Assembly: GCF_900102225.1 (NCBI RefSeq)
Contig: NZ_FNBF01000017.1
Span: forward strand, 1 to 43,499
Origin: Eubacterium pyruvativorans
GTDB lineage: Bacteria > Bacillota > Clostridia > Peptostreptococcales > Anaerovoracaceae
DNA: 43,499 nucleotides
Direction: 5' to 3'
Shown here: positions 15,344-22,847 of the stretch, one piece after another
Position numbering within the stretch: position 1 is the stretch's first letter
Layout: each line of letters begins with the position of its first letter
Translations under genes and position numbers: made by a program
The notes under the pieces: generated by a model
Seen by the model: only the letters and a program-made list of their open reading frames with translations
What the model was told of the DNA's origin: nothing
Database searches by the model: none

Positions 15344-15832
15344 CTACATACTCATCCCAGGGAGGAGGGTAAATTCCTGGCCCATTTTAACGGACTCAAA
15401 GGTAAAATCCATCTCCTCTTCAAGGGGATCGTCACTATCAGCATCGAAAGCGGCAATCACGGCAGAGTCAAAGTTGCAGTTGATCAAAGTAATGTCCTGA
15501 CGACCAGATTTCGATGTAGGGTCTTCATTGATGATCTGCATATCAAAATAAAAGTCTTCCCCTGTCGCCATGAATTCCAGCATCTTTCTACGGAAGAAAC
15601 TGGAATTGTAATGGAACTTGGCAGAACCGGATCCCTTCCAGGATGTGGATTTGTGCCCCTTCCCCGTCTGCCCGAGAATAGGCACTTCCTTCTTCTCCTT
15701 CTCCACCTTGGCGGACACATTAATGGCATTCATTGCGTTATAGCGTTCGTCACCAATGGTGATGAAGCACTTCGCCATGTGTGCATTTACGGTATCCGCG
15801 CCAAGCATGGTCACCCAGTTATCGTTAGGCAT
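15344..15832 (-). CDS. Tail tube protein (XkdM-like)
   Basis: 162 residues with the sequence pattern of PBSX XkdM/DUF2001 tube proteins: AKCFITIGDERYNAMNAINV near the N-terminus, KEVPILGQTGKGHKSTSWKG in the middle and a C-terminal FTFESVKMGQEFTLLPG. Hexamers of this protein stack to form the inner tube inside the contractile sheath. Placed directly after the sheath gene. GGAGG precedes the start. Confidence 0.9.
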   Translation of the reverse strand: MPNDNWVTMLGADTVNAHMAKCFITIGDERYNAMNAINVSAKVEKEKKEVPILGQTGKGHKSTSWKGSGSAKFHYNSSFFRRKMLEFMATGEDFYFDMQIINEDPTSKSGRQDITLINCNFDSAVIAAFDADSDDPLEEEMDFTFESVKMGQEFTLLPGMSM

Positions 15833-15845
15833 TAGGCACCTCCAT

Positions 15846-17147
15846 CTACGCCACTACAACAGCCATATAGAGCTTTGCCATGGCATTTACCACAATAATA
15901 TTATCCTCAACTACAACGGATCTCTTGTCTTTGCCGGCTGCTACCGTGACATCCTTGTCCTGGAAACCCTCAATCGCATGCTGCCGCTGCAGTTCCTCAT
16001 GGTGCTTACAAATGTCAACCCAGAGTGCAGAGCGGCCATCTGCGTCATTCGGGATTTTCCCGAGGTACTTGTTGTTAAAAAGTACGGCAATATCTGTCGC
16101 AATCTGGTCACATACCCTAATCGTCTGATTCTCCTGGAACAGGTTGCTCTTGTCCGCAGTGAAAGTGGTCAGAGAATTAAGATCCATCAGGACCCGTGTC
16201 TCATCGCCCACCTTGTGGAACAGGAATTTCCCTGCAGTAATACCGTCCTCCAACTCTGCCTGTGTGTAATCCACGTTTACGTCGAGTTCCCCGTCGTAGT
16301 ACTTGTTCATACAGGAGGCATTAACCTTGCATCCAGCTTCCGCACCTGTAACCCAGAACACAGCATCATAAAGATTCCCAGTCGCACAGGTATTATCAAC
16401 ATTAATCACGCCTTCGTAATTCCCTGCGTACTTATGCAGGATAACCTGGAACTTTTTCCCGATACTTTCACGCATTCTCTTTACATAGGCCGTCGCCGCC
16501 CTTTTTATGGTTTCGTCAGATGTAGGGACCCCCATCGCATTAAACGAATAGCTCTCCATCACCTGGAAATACGAATTCCACGTCTCGACTGTCGGCTGAC
16601 CATTCGTTCCACCAGTCATTGGAGCGGACGCAACAGCCGCAAGATCGGCGTCCTTTTTCCAGATGATAAAGGTACTGTCCTTCAGTTCTGTGGCGGTACT
16701 GACGACCTGATAATCTACAGTCTTTGCCCCCAGGTATGCTGTGACATCGAATTTATGTGCGTCGTCAACATCGACCGAAATTGTCACTTTCAGATCGTTT
16801 CCTCGAGTCCCCGCATAACGCGCCGTCCCGTAAGCATTCGCAGCCTTTTCACCGCCCCCGTTCAGACGGTAGAAGTACACCAACTGGGCGTTTCTAAAAA
16901 TCTCACGAAGCAGCACCATCTCATCGGCATCGATTTCGTAACCAAACAAATCAAAGCAGTCTCTACGAAAGCGGTCTATCGTCACCGGGAGCACAGTATT
17001 ACTCGGCCCCCAATTCAGCAGTACCGGGATAGTGGCAATCCCTCTGTCGGACAGACTGACGTCTGTATTCGCGGCAGAAACAAAATTAATGTATGCGCCG
17101 GGCAAAATTTTATTTTGCGTAGCCCATACGCCCCCACCAAATGCCAT
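15846..17147 (-). CDS. Tail sheath protein (XkdK-like)
   Basis: 433 residues, the defining gene of a contractile tail. The opening (FGGGVWATQNKILPGAYINF, then SLSDRGIATIPVLLNWG) and the C-terminal domain (FNNKYLGKIPNDADGRSALW) are characteristic of phage tail sheath families. The C-terminus interlocks neighbouring subunits and drives contraction. Its ATG shares a base with the upstream stop (TAATG). A 511-codon opposite-strand frame over this gene is only its shadow. Confidence 0.93.
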   Translation of the reverse strand: MAFGGGVWATQNKILPGAYINFVSAANTDVSLSDRGIATIPVLLNWGPSNTVLPVTIDRFRRDCFDLFGYEIDADEMVLLREIFRNAQLVYFYRLNGGGEKAANAYGTARYAGTRGNDLKVTISVDVDDAHKFDVTAYLGAKTVDYQVVSTATELKDSTFIIWKKDADLAAVASAPMTGGTNGQPTVETWNSYFQVMESYSFNAMGVPTSDETIKRAATAYVKRMRESIGKKFQVILHKYAGNYEGVINVDNTCATGNLYDAVFWVTGAEAGCKVNASCMNKYYDGELDVNVDYTQAELEDGITAGKFLFHKVGDETRVLMDLNSLTTFTADKSNLFQENQTIRVCDQIATDIAVLFNNKYLGKIPNDADGRSALWVDICKHHEELQRQHAIEGFQDKDVTVAAGKDKRSVVVEDNIIVVNAMAKLYMAVVVA

Positions 17148-17326
17148 TATTTCACCTCTTCTTTCATCTTCTCGGCAATACGAACCTGCGCAGCTGAAAG
17201 GCTCAATTTCTCATCTTCGCCGATACACGCAATCACGAAATCCTCATACCTCCGCAGCGCCTTCGATGCGGAGAGTTGTTCTCTGGAGTAGAGGATTTCC
17301 GGATCTGTTTTCTGTTTATTCTCCAT
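17147..17326 (-). CDS. Small charged protein before the sheath gene
   Basis: 59 residues, from ATG 17326 (MENKQKTDPEILYSREQL) to a TAA at 17147-17149 that overlaps the sheath ATG. It is helical and highly charged, with no cysteine-based or membrane motif. Its start overlaps the end of the previous gene by 11 bases, so it is translationally linked on both sides. Small genes of this kind between tail terminator and sheath are common in PBSX-like phages; function unknown. Confidence 0.75.
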   Translation of the reverse strand: MENKQKTDPEILYSREQLSASKALRRYEDFVIACIGEDEKLSLSAAQVRIAEKMKEEVK

Positions 17327-17768
17327 TTGCTTTCACCCCTGTTTCTACGGAATTCATTTCTGGATCGTTTTCTTCCTGTTTATCAACGAAGCAGTCATAA
17401 TCAATGGTCACAGTCAACACTCCGTCATACATTTCCGCAGAGAACCCGTAGCCCTCTACTAATTCTTCGCCAATCCGGATCTTCTCGAGCACCTGCCGAA
17501 GGGTGTTGGCTACATTCCAACAATCTTCAACAGCCTCTGTGGTTTCGTCCGAAACATACTGGATCAGCATGGTGTGTCTGCGCCGAAATCTGTTCCACCG
17601 AAACAGATCATCCGAGAAGGAACCCATCTTCACGTAGAAGGAACCCGGGGAAAAACCATGTTCCACGAAATCCGTGTACACTGGGTACGCATCCTCGAAA
17701 GCGTTTGTTATAGCGAGGCAGACCCCGTCAATTACACTACTGACCTTTACTTCCGTCAAAATAGTCAC
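17316..17768 (-). CDS. Tail completion/terminator protein
   Basis: 150 residues starting at a GTG (17768) or a TTG three codons later. The sequence (FEDAYPVYTDFVEHGFSPGSF, cut here; then FRRRHTMLIQYVSDET and LVEGYGFSAEMYDGVLTVTI) resembles the tail terminator family proteins (DUF6838 type) of Bacillota myophages. The protein caps the finished tail and provides the head-joining surface. Located between the HK97 gp10-like protein and the sheath. Confidence 0.75.
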   Translation of the reverse strand: MTILTEVKVSSVIDGVCLAITNAFEDAYPVYTDFVEHGFSPGSFYVKMGSFSDDLFRWNRFRRRHTMLIQYVSDETTEAVEDCWNVANTLRQVLEKIRIGEELVEGYGFSAEMYDGVLTVTIDYDCFVDKQEENDPEMNSVETGVKANGE

Positions 17769-18198
17769 CTAACATCTTTCTAAGCTTCTGCTCTAACACC
17801 GCTGGAGCACTTTGCTCCACCTCCTTTGCAGAGATTGTCATCATGAATCTGCCTGGGACCCAGCTTTTCCCGCCTCTCGTCCGGTGGCCGTACTCCACAT
17901 AGGATGCGTATTCTACGGGATTTGCAACGGTAATCGAGTAGTTTCCGGATGCGTAGTGCACGTCCAATGATGGAAGGACATTGGCCGCCCCCTTTCCTCC
18001 GGTCCAGCCTCTTCTAAGCGTCCCGCCGCGCTTCCCACTGGATTCCGGGTACTGGCCAACCGGAGTCCGCTTGACCGCTTTTGCAAGCATCCGTGCCGCC
18101 AGCTCTTTTGCACAAGCTCTTGCGATTTCGTCCGTGCCATCCTCCAGCTGCTTCAAAGACTCTCGAAATTCCTTGAGACCCTCCAACTCTACGGTCAT
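17737..18198 (-). CDS. HK97 gp10-like tail-completion protein
   Basis: 153 residues from ATG 18198, whose A is the last base of the preceding TAA stop. The start MTVELEGLKEFRESLKQLE and the middle RMLAKAVKRTPVGQYP with LRRGWTGG and NPVEYASYVEYGHRTRGG are the hallmark of the HK97 gp10 family, proteins needed at the head-tail joint. The C-terminus is helical (VEQSAPAVLEQKLRKML). Confidence 0.9.
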   Translation of the reverse strand: MTVELEGLKEFRESLKQLEDGTDEIARACAKELAARMLAKAVKRTPVGQYPESSGKRGGTLRRGWTGGKGAANVLPSLDVHYASGNYSITVANPVEYASYVEYGHRTRGGKSWVPGRFMMTISAKEVEQSAPAVLEQKLRKMLGDYFDGSKGQ

Positions 18199-18557
18199 TA
18201 CGCCCACCTCTCTGTCGGGACCAGTGGGATCTCCTGATGGTTGGTGATTGGGTAGACCCCTGGCGCACCGGACCGTTTGAAGACAAAATTCCTACCAGCA
18301 TGCGATACTTCTATCTGAGATCCGGCGGGGATGTCAAACTCTGCAGCGCAGAACAATTTCGCGCTTTGGACAATCTGCGCCACGTCCTTTGTGGCATCTG
18401 TTACGGAGAGATTTGAAAACGACAGCCTGCACGGCGCATTTTTGATCTTTACGACAGGTTTTTGACCCGTTGAGCCATTTCCCCGTTTATACGATTCCAT
18501 GACGCTTACCGTCATTCTGTCCGCCCAAAGCATCATGAGAGCGTCGGATCCACTCAT
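18198..18557 (-). CDS. Head closure (stopper) protein / minor capsid protein
   Basis: 119 residues. Strand-rich sequence (MTVSVMESYKRGNGSTG, CRLSFSNLSV, SAKLFCAAEFDIPAGSQIEV, FVFKRSGAPGVYPITNHQE) like small minor capsid/stopper proteins that seal the connector after packaging. It lies third after the capsid gene between the gp6-like connector and gp10-like protein, the usual stopper position. Family assignment by context and pattern. Confidence 0.7.
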   Translation of the reverse strand: MSGSDALMMLWADRMTVSVMESYKRGNGSTGQKPVVKIKNAPCRLSFSNLSVTDATKDVAQIVQSAKLFCAAEFDIPAGSQIEVSHAGRNFVFKRSGAPGVYPITNHQEIPLVPTERWA

Positions 18558-18895
18558 CGAAACACCACCCTTCGAAAGCGATTTAGGATTTTTGCATGGT
18601 TCTTTAGCAGAGATTCCTTGTATGCAGCGTCATACTGGGCGCCATAAGTGATCTGCGTGTCCCCCTCGTGAATAGACATCACCGATCCAGTGGGCTTTTC
18701 TGTGCCGATCTGTTCACTCCGAAAAATCTCAATCGCCATACGGATCAACGTACTATCGAGATCATCCGGGACAACGCTAATGTTGCAATAGCTCCGGATG
18801 ATCTCCGCTGCGTCATAAAGGGCAAACTGGATCAGATCATCTTTTGTGTCATCGGTAATCCCGAGTAGAGTTTTCACATCTTCCAGTTCGGCCAT
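18554..18895 (-). CDS. Head-tail connector (gp6/gp15-like adaptor)
   Basis: 113 residues, helical. The start MAELEDVKTLLGITDDTKDD followed by LIQFALYDAAEIIRSYCNI is the standard pattern of phage gp6-like head-tail adaptors that bind under the portal. The C-terminal KILNRFRRVVFR is basic. AAGGAGG precedes ATG 18895. Confidence 0.85.
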   Translation of the reverse strand: MAELEDVKTLLGITDDTKDDLIQFALYDAAEIIRSYCNISVVPDDLDSTLIRMAIEIFRSEQIGTEKPTGSVMSIHEGDTQITYGAQYDAAYKESLLKNHAKILNRFRRVVFR

Positions 18896-18904
18896 AGTGC
18901 CTCC

Positions 18905-19891
18905 TTACAGCTTATGCTTGAAAGATACGACTCTGATCAGCTTATGGTCATACACGGCCTTGTAGTTAGCCGGGTCTGCCAGCTGAACTCTCGTCGGACC
19001 TTCGGACTCTGTATTCACGTTCTGGAACGCCATGCCGCGGACGTGCATGATGTACTGCTTTCTGTTGATCAGGAAGTCAACGCCGGAGCCCTTCTTCTTG
19101 TCTCTGTCCGTTTCTGCCGGAACGAAGCCGACCGGGGAACCATTGCCCAGTGCAACTGCGCCGGATCCGAACAGGTACGTCGTGTAAACTCCCTTGCTTG
19201 TGTCTACCGGGCAGCCATCATCAACAATGACTCTCTTGCCCTGGTAAACGCCGAAGCCGACGTCGTTGGACGGCTGAATCGTCTCGATCAGGTTCTGCTT
19301 CTTCAGTGCAGCTTCTGTAGCGGAGTGCATTACGACTGCCGACAGAGTGGTCTTATTATCGCCCAGCAGCTGCTCAGCATCGATAAACGCAGAAGCGGAG
19401 AATTTCGCTGCATTGCCTGTGCCGCCGGAAATATCCAGCTGGTTCTCTGCACCCGGAGCCGTTGTAACAGTTTCGGATGTGCCGAAGATACCATTAAGCA
19501 ATGCAATCAGTTCATGCTGCATGTCTCTCGCCCAGAAGTCAGCAACGAGGGAGGCGATAGCCGCGGACGGATCAGAACCGGACATCGCTGCAGCCAGGTC
19601 AGTGGAGCTCCACATCTTCGCTCTTCTGATGATGGCCGCGACATCCTTCTTCGCTTTGATTCCGTCTGCTGTCAGGTCCTTTCCTTCTTTGACTGCTTCG
19701 GACTCGCCGGACAGATCCGACCAGAACGGCATATTGACGACCGGACCCGCCTGGGAAGCCAGGCTGTCGAACTGCGTATCGTTCTGGATGATCCCGCTTC
19801 TAACCAGTGCGGACTTTTCCGCTGTCAGTCTAATTACATAAGGCACCCAGATCTCAGGCTGGATGATTTCAGCAAGTGTAGTTCCTGCCAT
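18905..19891 (-). CDS. Major capsid protein
   Basis: 328 residues. Start AGTTLAEIIQPEIWVPYVIR, then NMPFWSDLSGESEAVKEG, KDVAAIIRRAKMWSSTDLAA and ALLNGIFGTSE, which together are typical of the gp13-like/coat protein families of Bacillota phages with the HK97 fold. The strong GGAGG site, absence of rare start codons and location next to the scaffold gene fit high expression. Confidence 0.9.
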   Translation of the reverse strand: MAGTTLAEIIQPEIWVPYVIRLTAEKSALVRSGIIQNDTQFDSLASQAGPVVNMPFWSDLSGESEAVKEGKDLTADGIKAKKDVAAIIRRAKMWSSTDLAAAMSGSDPSAAIASLVADFWARDMQHELIALLNGIFGTSETVTTAPGAENQLDISGGTGNAAKFSASAFIDAEQLLGDNKTTLSAVVMHSATEAALKKQNLIETIQPSNDVGFGVYQGKRVIVDDGCPVDTSKGVYTTYLFGSGAVALGNGSPVGFVPAETDRDKKKGSGVDFLINRKQYIMHVRGMAFQNVNTESEGPTRVQLADPANYKAVYDHKLIRVVSFKHKL

Positions 19892-19905
19892 TGTGTTTTA
19901 CCTCC

Positions 19906-20553
19906 TTAAAGCTTTACCCCGGCATCGGCCGCAAGTGCTCGAGCCTGCTCCGGGTTGTCGCGGAACAGCTCTGACTGTTTCGTGAGGTTGAATGTCTCTT
20001 TTGCGAACGGATTGACCGCACTCGCCCCATCGCCGCCCTGCGGCTTGTAAGGGTCTGCCGCCTTCGCAAACAGATGAGCCATGCTCTTGTCTTCTTTGTA
20101 CTTTCCGATCATTTCGCTGACGCCTACCGGGTTCCCATCTTTATCGAACGTGAATCCATCAAGACCGCCAGCTTTATAGATCAGATAGTCCGGATCAACG
20201 CATCCTTCCTTTGAAATCGCCTCCTTAAGGCTGTACTCCCTCTGGAGGTCCAGTCCTTTCTTCTGCGAGGCTTTCAGGTCGTCATTGAGCTTGCTGATCT
20301 GCTGCTGCAGTTCTTCGTTCTCTGCGTTGTTCTTCTTCAGGTCTTTCAGCGTGGTCGCCTGTGCGTCGTACTGCTCCTGCAATGTAGTCTTCTCAGACTC
20401 CAGCCGCTGGTATTTGTCTTTCGACACATACGCGCCTTCAGAGAGATCAACGAACCTCACTTTGTCGACGGGTTCCTTGTCCTTGTTGACCTCGTCGATC
20501 TTGGCGGCTACCTGCTTATACAGGTCTTCGCCGAGTAGCTGTTCCAGTTTCAT
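19906..20553 (-). CDS. Capsid scaffold protein
   Basis: 215 residues from the ATG at 20553, seven bases after GGAGG. A long coiled coil occupies roughly residues 55-115 (KYQRLESEKTTLQEQYDA, NEELQQQISKLNDDLKASQK), flanked by charged segments, and a C-terminal part (NPFAKETFNLTKQSELF, NPEQARALAADAGVKL) like that of phage minor structural GP20/scaffold proteins that bind the capsid subunit. It directly precedes the capsid gene. Confidence 0.88.
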   Translation of the reverse strand: MKLEQLLGEDLYKQVAAKIDEVNKDKEPVDKVRFVDLSEGAYVSKDKYQRLESEKTTLQEQYDAQATTLKDLKKNNAENEELQQQISKLNDDLKASQKKGLDLQREYSLKEAISKEGCVDPDYLIYKAGGLDGFTFDKDGNPVGVSEMIGKYKEDKSMAHLFAKAADPYKPQGGDGASAVNPFAKETFNLTKQSELFRDNPEQARALAADAGVKL

Positions 20554-20660
20554 ATTCATACCTCCGTTTTAATCGCGCGGATTGCGCATGACTGTTTTAT
20601 CAGCCTTGTCATGGGCTTAACGTCAGGCAGTTTATTCGCCGTGCCCGAGGCAATAAAAAG

Positions 20661-20713
20661 TGCCACCAGCGTGCAATGCTGGCAGCACTAAAAAACCGAC
20701 CCGAAGGCCGGTT
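20661..20713 (-). terminator. Terminator with a preceding stem-loop between YjcQ-like and scaffold genes
   Basis: On the minus strand AACCGGCC-TTCG-GGTCGGTT (20694-20713) forms an eight-pair stem with a stable TTCG loop, followed by TTTTTT minus one base change. Next to it, 20661-20689 can fold through CCAGC/GCTGG with outer GTGC/GCAC. Together with the rest of 20560-20730, which has no gene, these separate the MuF-toxin/YjcQ group from the scaffold and capsid genes, so the capsid genes may have an additional promoter. Confidence 0.7.
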
Positions 20714-20730
20714 TATAAACGATATGCAAT

Positions 20731-21087
20731 TTACAGCAGACCAATCAGCCTGGAGAGAACCGTCTGGAACGATGAGCCGAGTACGCTTTTCGCTTTCGCC
20801 ATCATGGAATTCTCTTCTAAGAACTGGACGCCAGCCATCGTGACGCTTGGATCCGTTCCGAATTTGATTCCGCTACGCGATCCGATCGAATTAACGACAT
20901 AGACGTCTTTGATATATCCGTTTTCAATGAGTTCTACCAAGATCTTCTTCCAATACTCTTCTGGAATGGAAAACATCTCGCTATCCCACGAAATGTTCTC
21001 AGGGTTTGCCTTCTTCCCCCGTTTCATACATTCGTACAAGTAGGCAAGAATCTTATACATAATGACGAACATATCATCTTTAGCCAT
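20731..21087 (-). CDS. YjcQ-like winged-helix protein
   Basis: 118 residues. The layout FVIMYKILAYLYECM, then EEYWKKILVELIENGYIKDV, DPSVTMAGVQFLEENSMM and a hydrophobic C-terminal helix matches the YjcQ family of small winged-helix proteins common in Bacillota prophages. It sits between the MuF protein's downstream gene and a terminator, so it is a passenger within the head-gene cluster. DNA target and role unknown. GGGGAGC precedes the ATG. Confidence 0.75.
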   Translation of the reverse strand: MAKDDMFVIMYKILAYLYECMKRGKKANPENISWDSEMFSIPEEYWKKILVELIENGYIKDVYVVNSIGSRSGIKFGTDPSVTMAGVQFLEENSMMAKAKSVLGSSFQTVLSRLIGLL

Positions 21088-21099
21088 ATCTGCTCCCCA

Positions 21100-21297
21100 C
21101 TAAGAATTCTGCATTAGTAACTGATCGAACAGAGTTTGCAGCTGGATTCCTGTCTCATTGAGGAATTCAAAATTTTCGTCAAACCCAATTTCTGTTATTT
21201 TTTCATCCAAATCCTCAAGCAGAGTATCTATGTCCTGGTATTCGGTTCCTAAGTACTTGGACACCATAGTTTTCTGCTTATCCGAAGCTTTTATCAT
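21100..21297 (-). CDS. Small acidic protein, candidate immunity protein for MuF toxin
   Basis: 65 residues, strongly acidic (IDTLLEDLDEKITEIGFDEN), no cysteines and no membrane segment. Its ATG (21297) overlaps the stop of the MuF protein by ATGA, with GGAGAAGG just before it. A small acidic protein coupled to a large protein with a basic nuclease-like C-terminus is the usual arrangement for toxin and immunity in MuF-type polymorphic toxins. This is a contextual inference; I do not recognise a family. Confidence 0.6.
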   Translation of the reverse strand: MIKASDKQKTMVSKYLGTEYQDIDTLLEDLDEKITEIGFDENFEFLNETGIQLQTLFDQLLMQNS

Positions 21298-22847
21298 TTC
21301 CTTCTCCTATACGGGTTCACCTGAATAACAATCCCAGTATCCGGATTGACAGTGACCATCGCCGAATGCGATATAAATCTCTGGCTTTTATTACCGTCTT
21401 TTCGCGTCTTCACTTTTCCTATTTTCGATTCTTTAGATTTTAATGCCTCAACCAGATCTGATACTTCTACGCCGTTTCTCCGTTGTTCAACTGATCCTAC
21501 TACTCTCGCCACGCAATGTTTGGAATATCCAGTTATTGCGATGCCATTTGATGTCGTTAGATTCTTCAATTCTTTTCGAAGTTGCTTCTCGGTTTTCTCA
21601 AATAATTCAAATGTTGCCAATGGCGTGAGCTCTCCGCTCCTTATCATTCGCTTGTACGAATCGAAGCTTGACTTTCTATTTTTATTATATTGAATCCTAC
21701 GATACTCTTCAATACTCGGAGTATTTTCTCCTAAGATTTCTCTTGTTTCCCCATATTTAGCAATAAGAGGATCTTCTGGTTCGCCAACGTATTCCCCTCG
21801 CCACTGCTTATAGGCTATGTTGTCCGGCACATAGTAGGTCTTCCCTGTCTCCGGATCACGCGCGGCACGCATGCCCTGGCCCGCATCGTCTTCAAAGTAT
21901 GGAGCCGTGACGGATCTGCAGTTCGGATGGAGCGGCGGCACGTTTACGCCGATCTCTGCATCTTTCGCCGCAAACACCACACCGTCCATGCTCTGACATA
22001 TCTCAGAGGTCCTGCTATCCAGTGTGGCGATGAATTCCAATTTATCGACGCCCAGTTCGCTGAAGCAGTCCAGCGAAGAGCGTGCATGAAAATAGGCCTG
22101 TTCGGTCTGAACCAAACGGCCTGCTGCAAATTTCTTTTTCTTTACGGTATCTCTGACAAGCGGCGTCAGCGCCTTGATGGCGTCGTCCGGTTTTCCGCCT
22201 TTGATCGCCGCCTGCGTGAGCGCCTGATGCAGCCCGTTGATCGTCCGGGACTTATCTTCCCAGATCCGCGTGGAGAAATTCTTTCCATCCACGGCCCAGG
22301 GTTTCACGATCACGTTGCTCAGTTTACGCTGGTCAATCGTAGAAATCTTCCTGCCGAGGCCGGTCCCCTTTTCCAGCATGTAGGCTGTCTTATAATAGCC
22401 GTCTTCGTACACCTTGCGGGCCATATCGTCCACAGAGGAGTTATAGATCGCATAGGCGTTCTCCAGCGCGTTCTGCGTATCAATCTTCAATGCCTCCAGC
22501 CTCTGGATGTGCACCTTCGCCGATGCGTTTTCCAGCTGCTTTATCCACTGCTGCGTTACGGCGTTTTCTTCGCCGCGCTTGATGTACTCCTCTACCGTCC
22601 AGTGGAATTCCTCAAGCTCATCAGCGTCGAGCAGCCGCTTAGCATCGGTAATAGAGATCTCGTTGTTCCGGGCGATACGCACGATCCACTTGCTGATGCT
22701 CTCTTCCAGGTCCGCCTGTGCGGACTGAAAGGCTTTTTCGATCTCTTTATAAGTGCTCACAGCGCGCTGGTGAGACGCATTTTCCAACTCGATGGACCGC
22801 TTCTTCCAGTAGTCTGCGCTTCTATTCTTCGCCTTCTTCGTCGTCAT
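21294..22847 (-). CDS. MuF/SPP1 gp7-like head morphogenesis protein with C-terminal toxin-like domain
   Basis: 517 residues from ATG 22847, nine bases after AAAGG. Residues ~50-310 are a MuF head-morphogenesis domain, recognisable by LDSRTSEICQSMDGVVF and VPPLHPNCRSV. The C-terminal ~80 residues (from about 442: SKHCVARVVGSVEQRRNGVE, later VTVNPDTGIVIQVNP, ending YRRRK) are basic and resemble the phage-associated Barnase/EndoU/ColicinE5/RelE-like (PBECR) RNase domains found on MuF polymorphic toxins. The head part is a minor capsid protein injected or packaged with DNA; the toxin domain could act on a newly infected or competing cell. The coding sequence for the C-terminal part is visibly richer in A and T than the front. 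Confidence 0.82.
   Translation of the reverse strand: MTTKKAKNRSADYWKKRSIELENASHQRAVSTYKEIEKAFQSAQADLEESISKWIVRIARNNEISITDAKRLLDADELEEFHWTVEEYIKRGEENAVTQQWIKQLENASAKVHIQRLEALKIDTQNALENAYAIYNSSVDDMARKVYEDGYYKTAYMLEKGTGLGRKISTIDQRKLSNVIVKPWAVDGKNFSTRIWEDKSRTINGLHQALTQAAIKGGKPDDAIKALTPLVRDTVKKKKFAAGRLVQTEQAYFHARSSLDCFSELGVDKLEFIATLDSRTSEICQSMDGVVFAAKDAEIGVNVPPLHPNCRSVTAPYFEDDAGQGMRAARDPETGKTYYVPDNIAYKQWRGEYVGEPEDPLIAKYGETREILGENTPSIEEYRRIQYNKNRKSSFDSYKRMIRSGELTPLATFELFEKTEKQLRKELKNLTTSNGIAITGYSKHCVARVVGSVEQRRNGVEVSDLVEALKSKESKIGKVKTRKDGNKSQRFISHSAMVTVNPDTGIVIQVNPYRRRK

Noticed and set aside
15756-17291. Long plus-strand reading frame of 511 codons
   Set aside because: It lies exactly opposite the tail sheath gene, has no ribosome site and its product is not protein-like; it is a shadow of GC-biased third positions.
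18914-19909. Plus-strand frame of 331 codons
   Set aside because: Opposite strand of the major capsid gene; the capsid protein is clear and this frame has no recognisable features.
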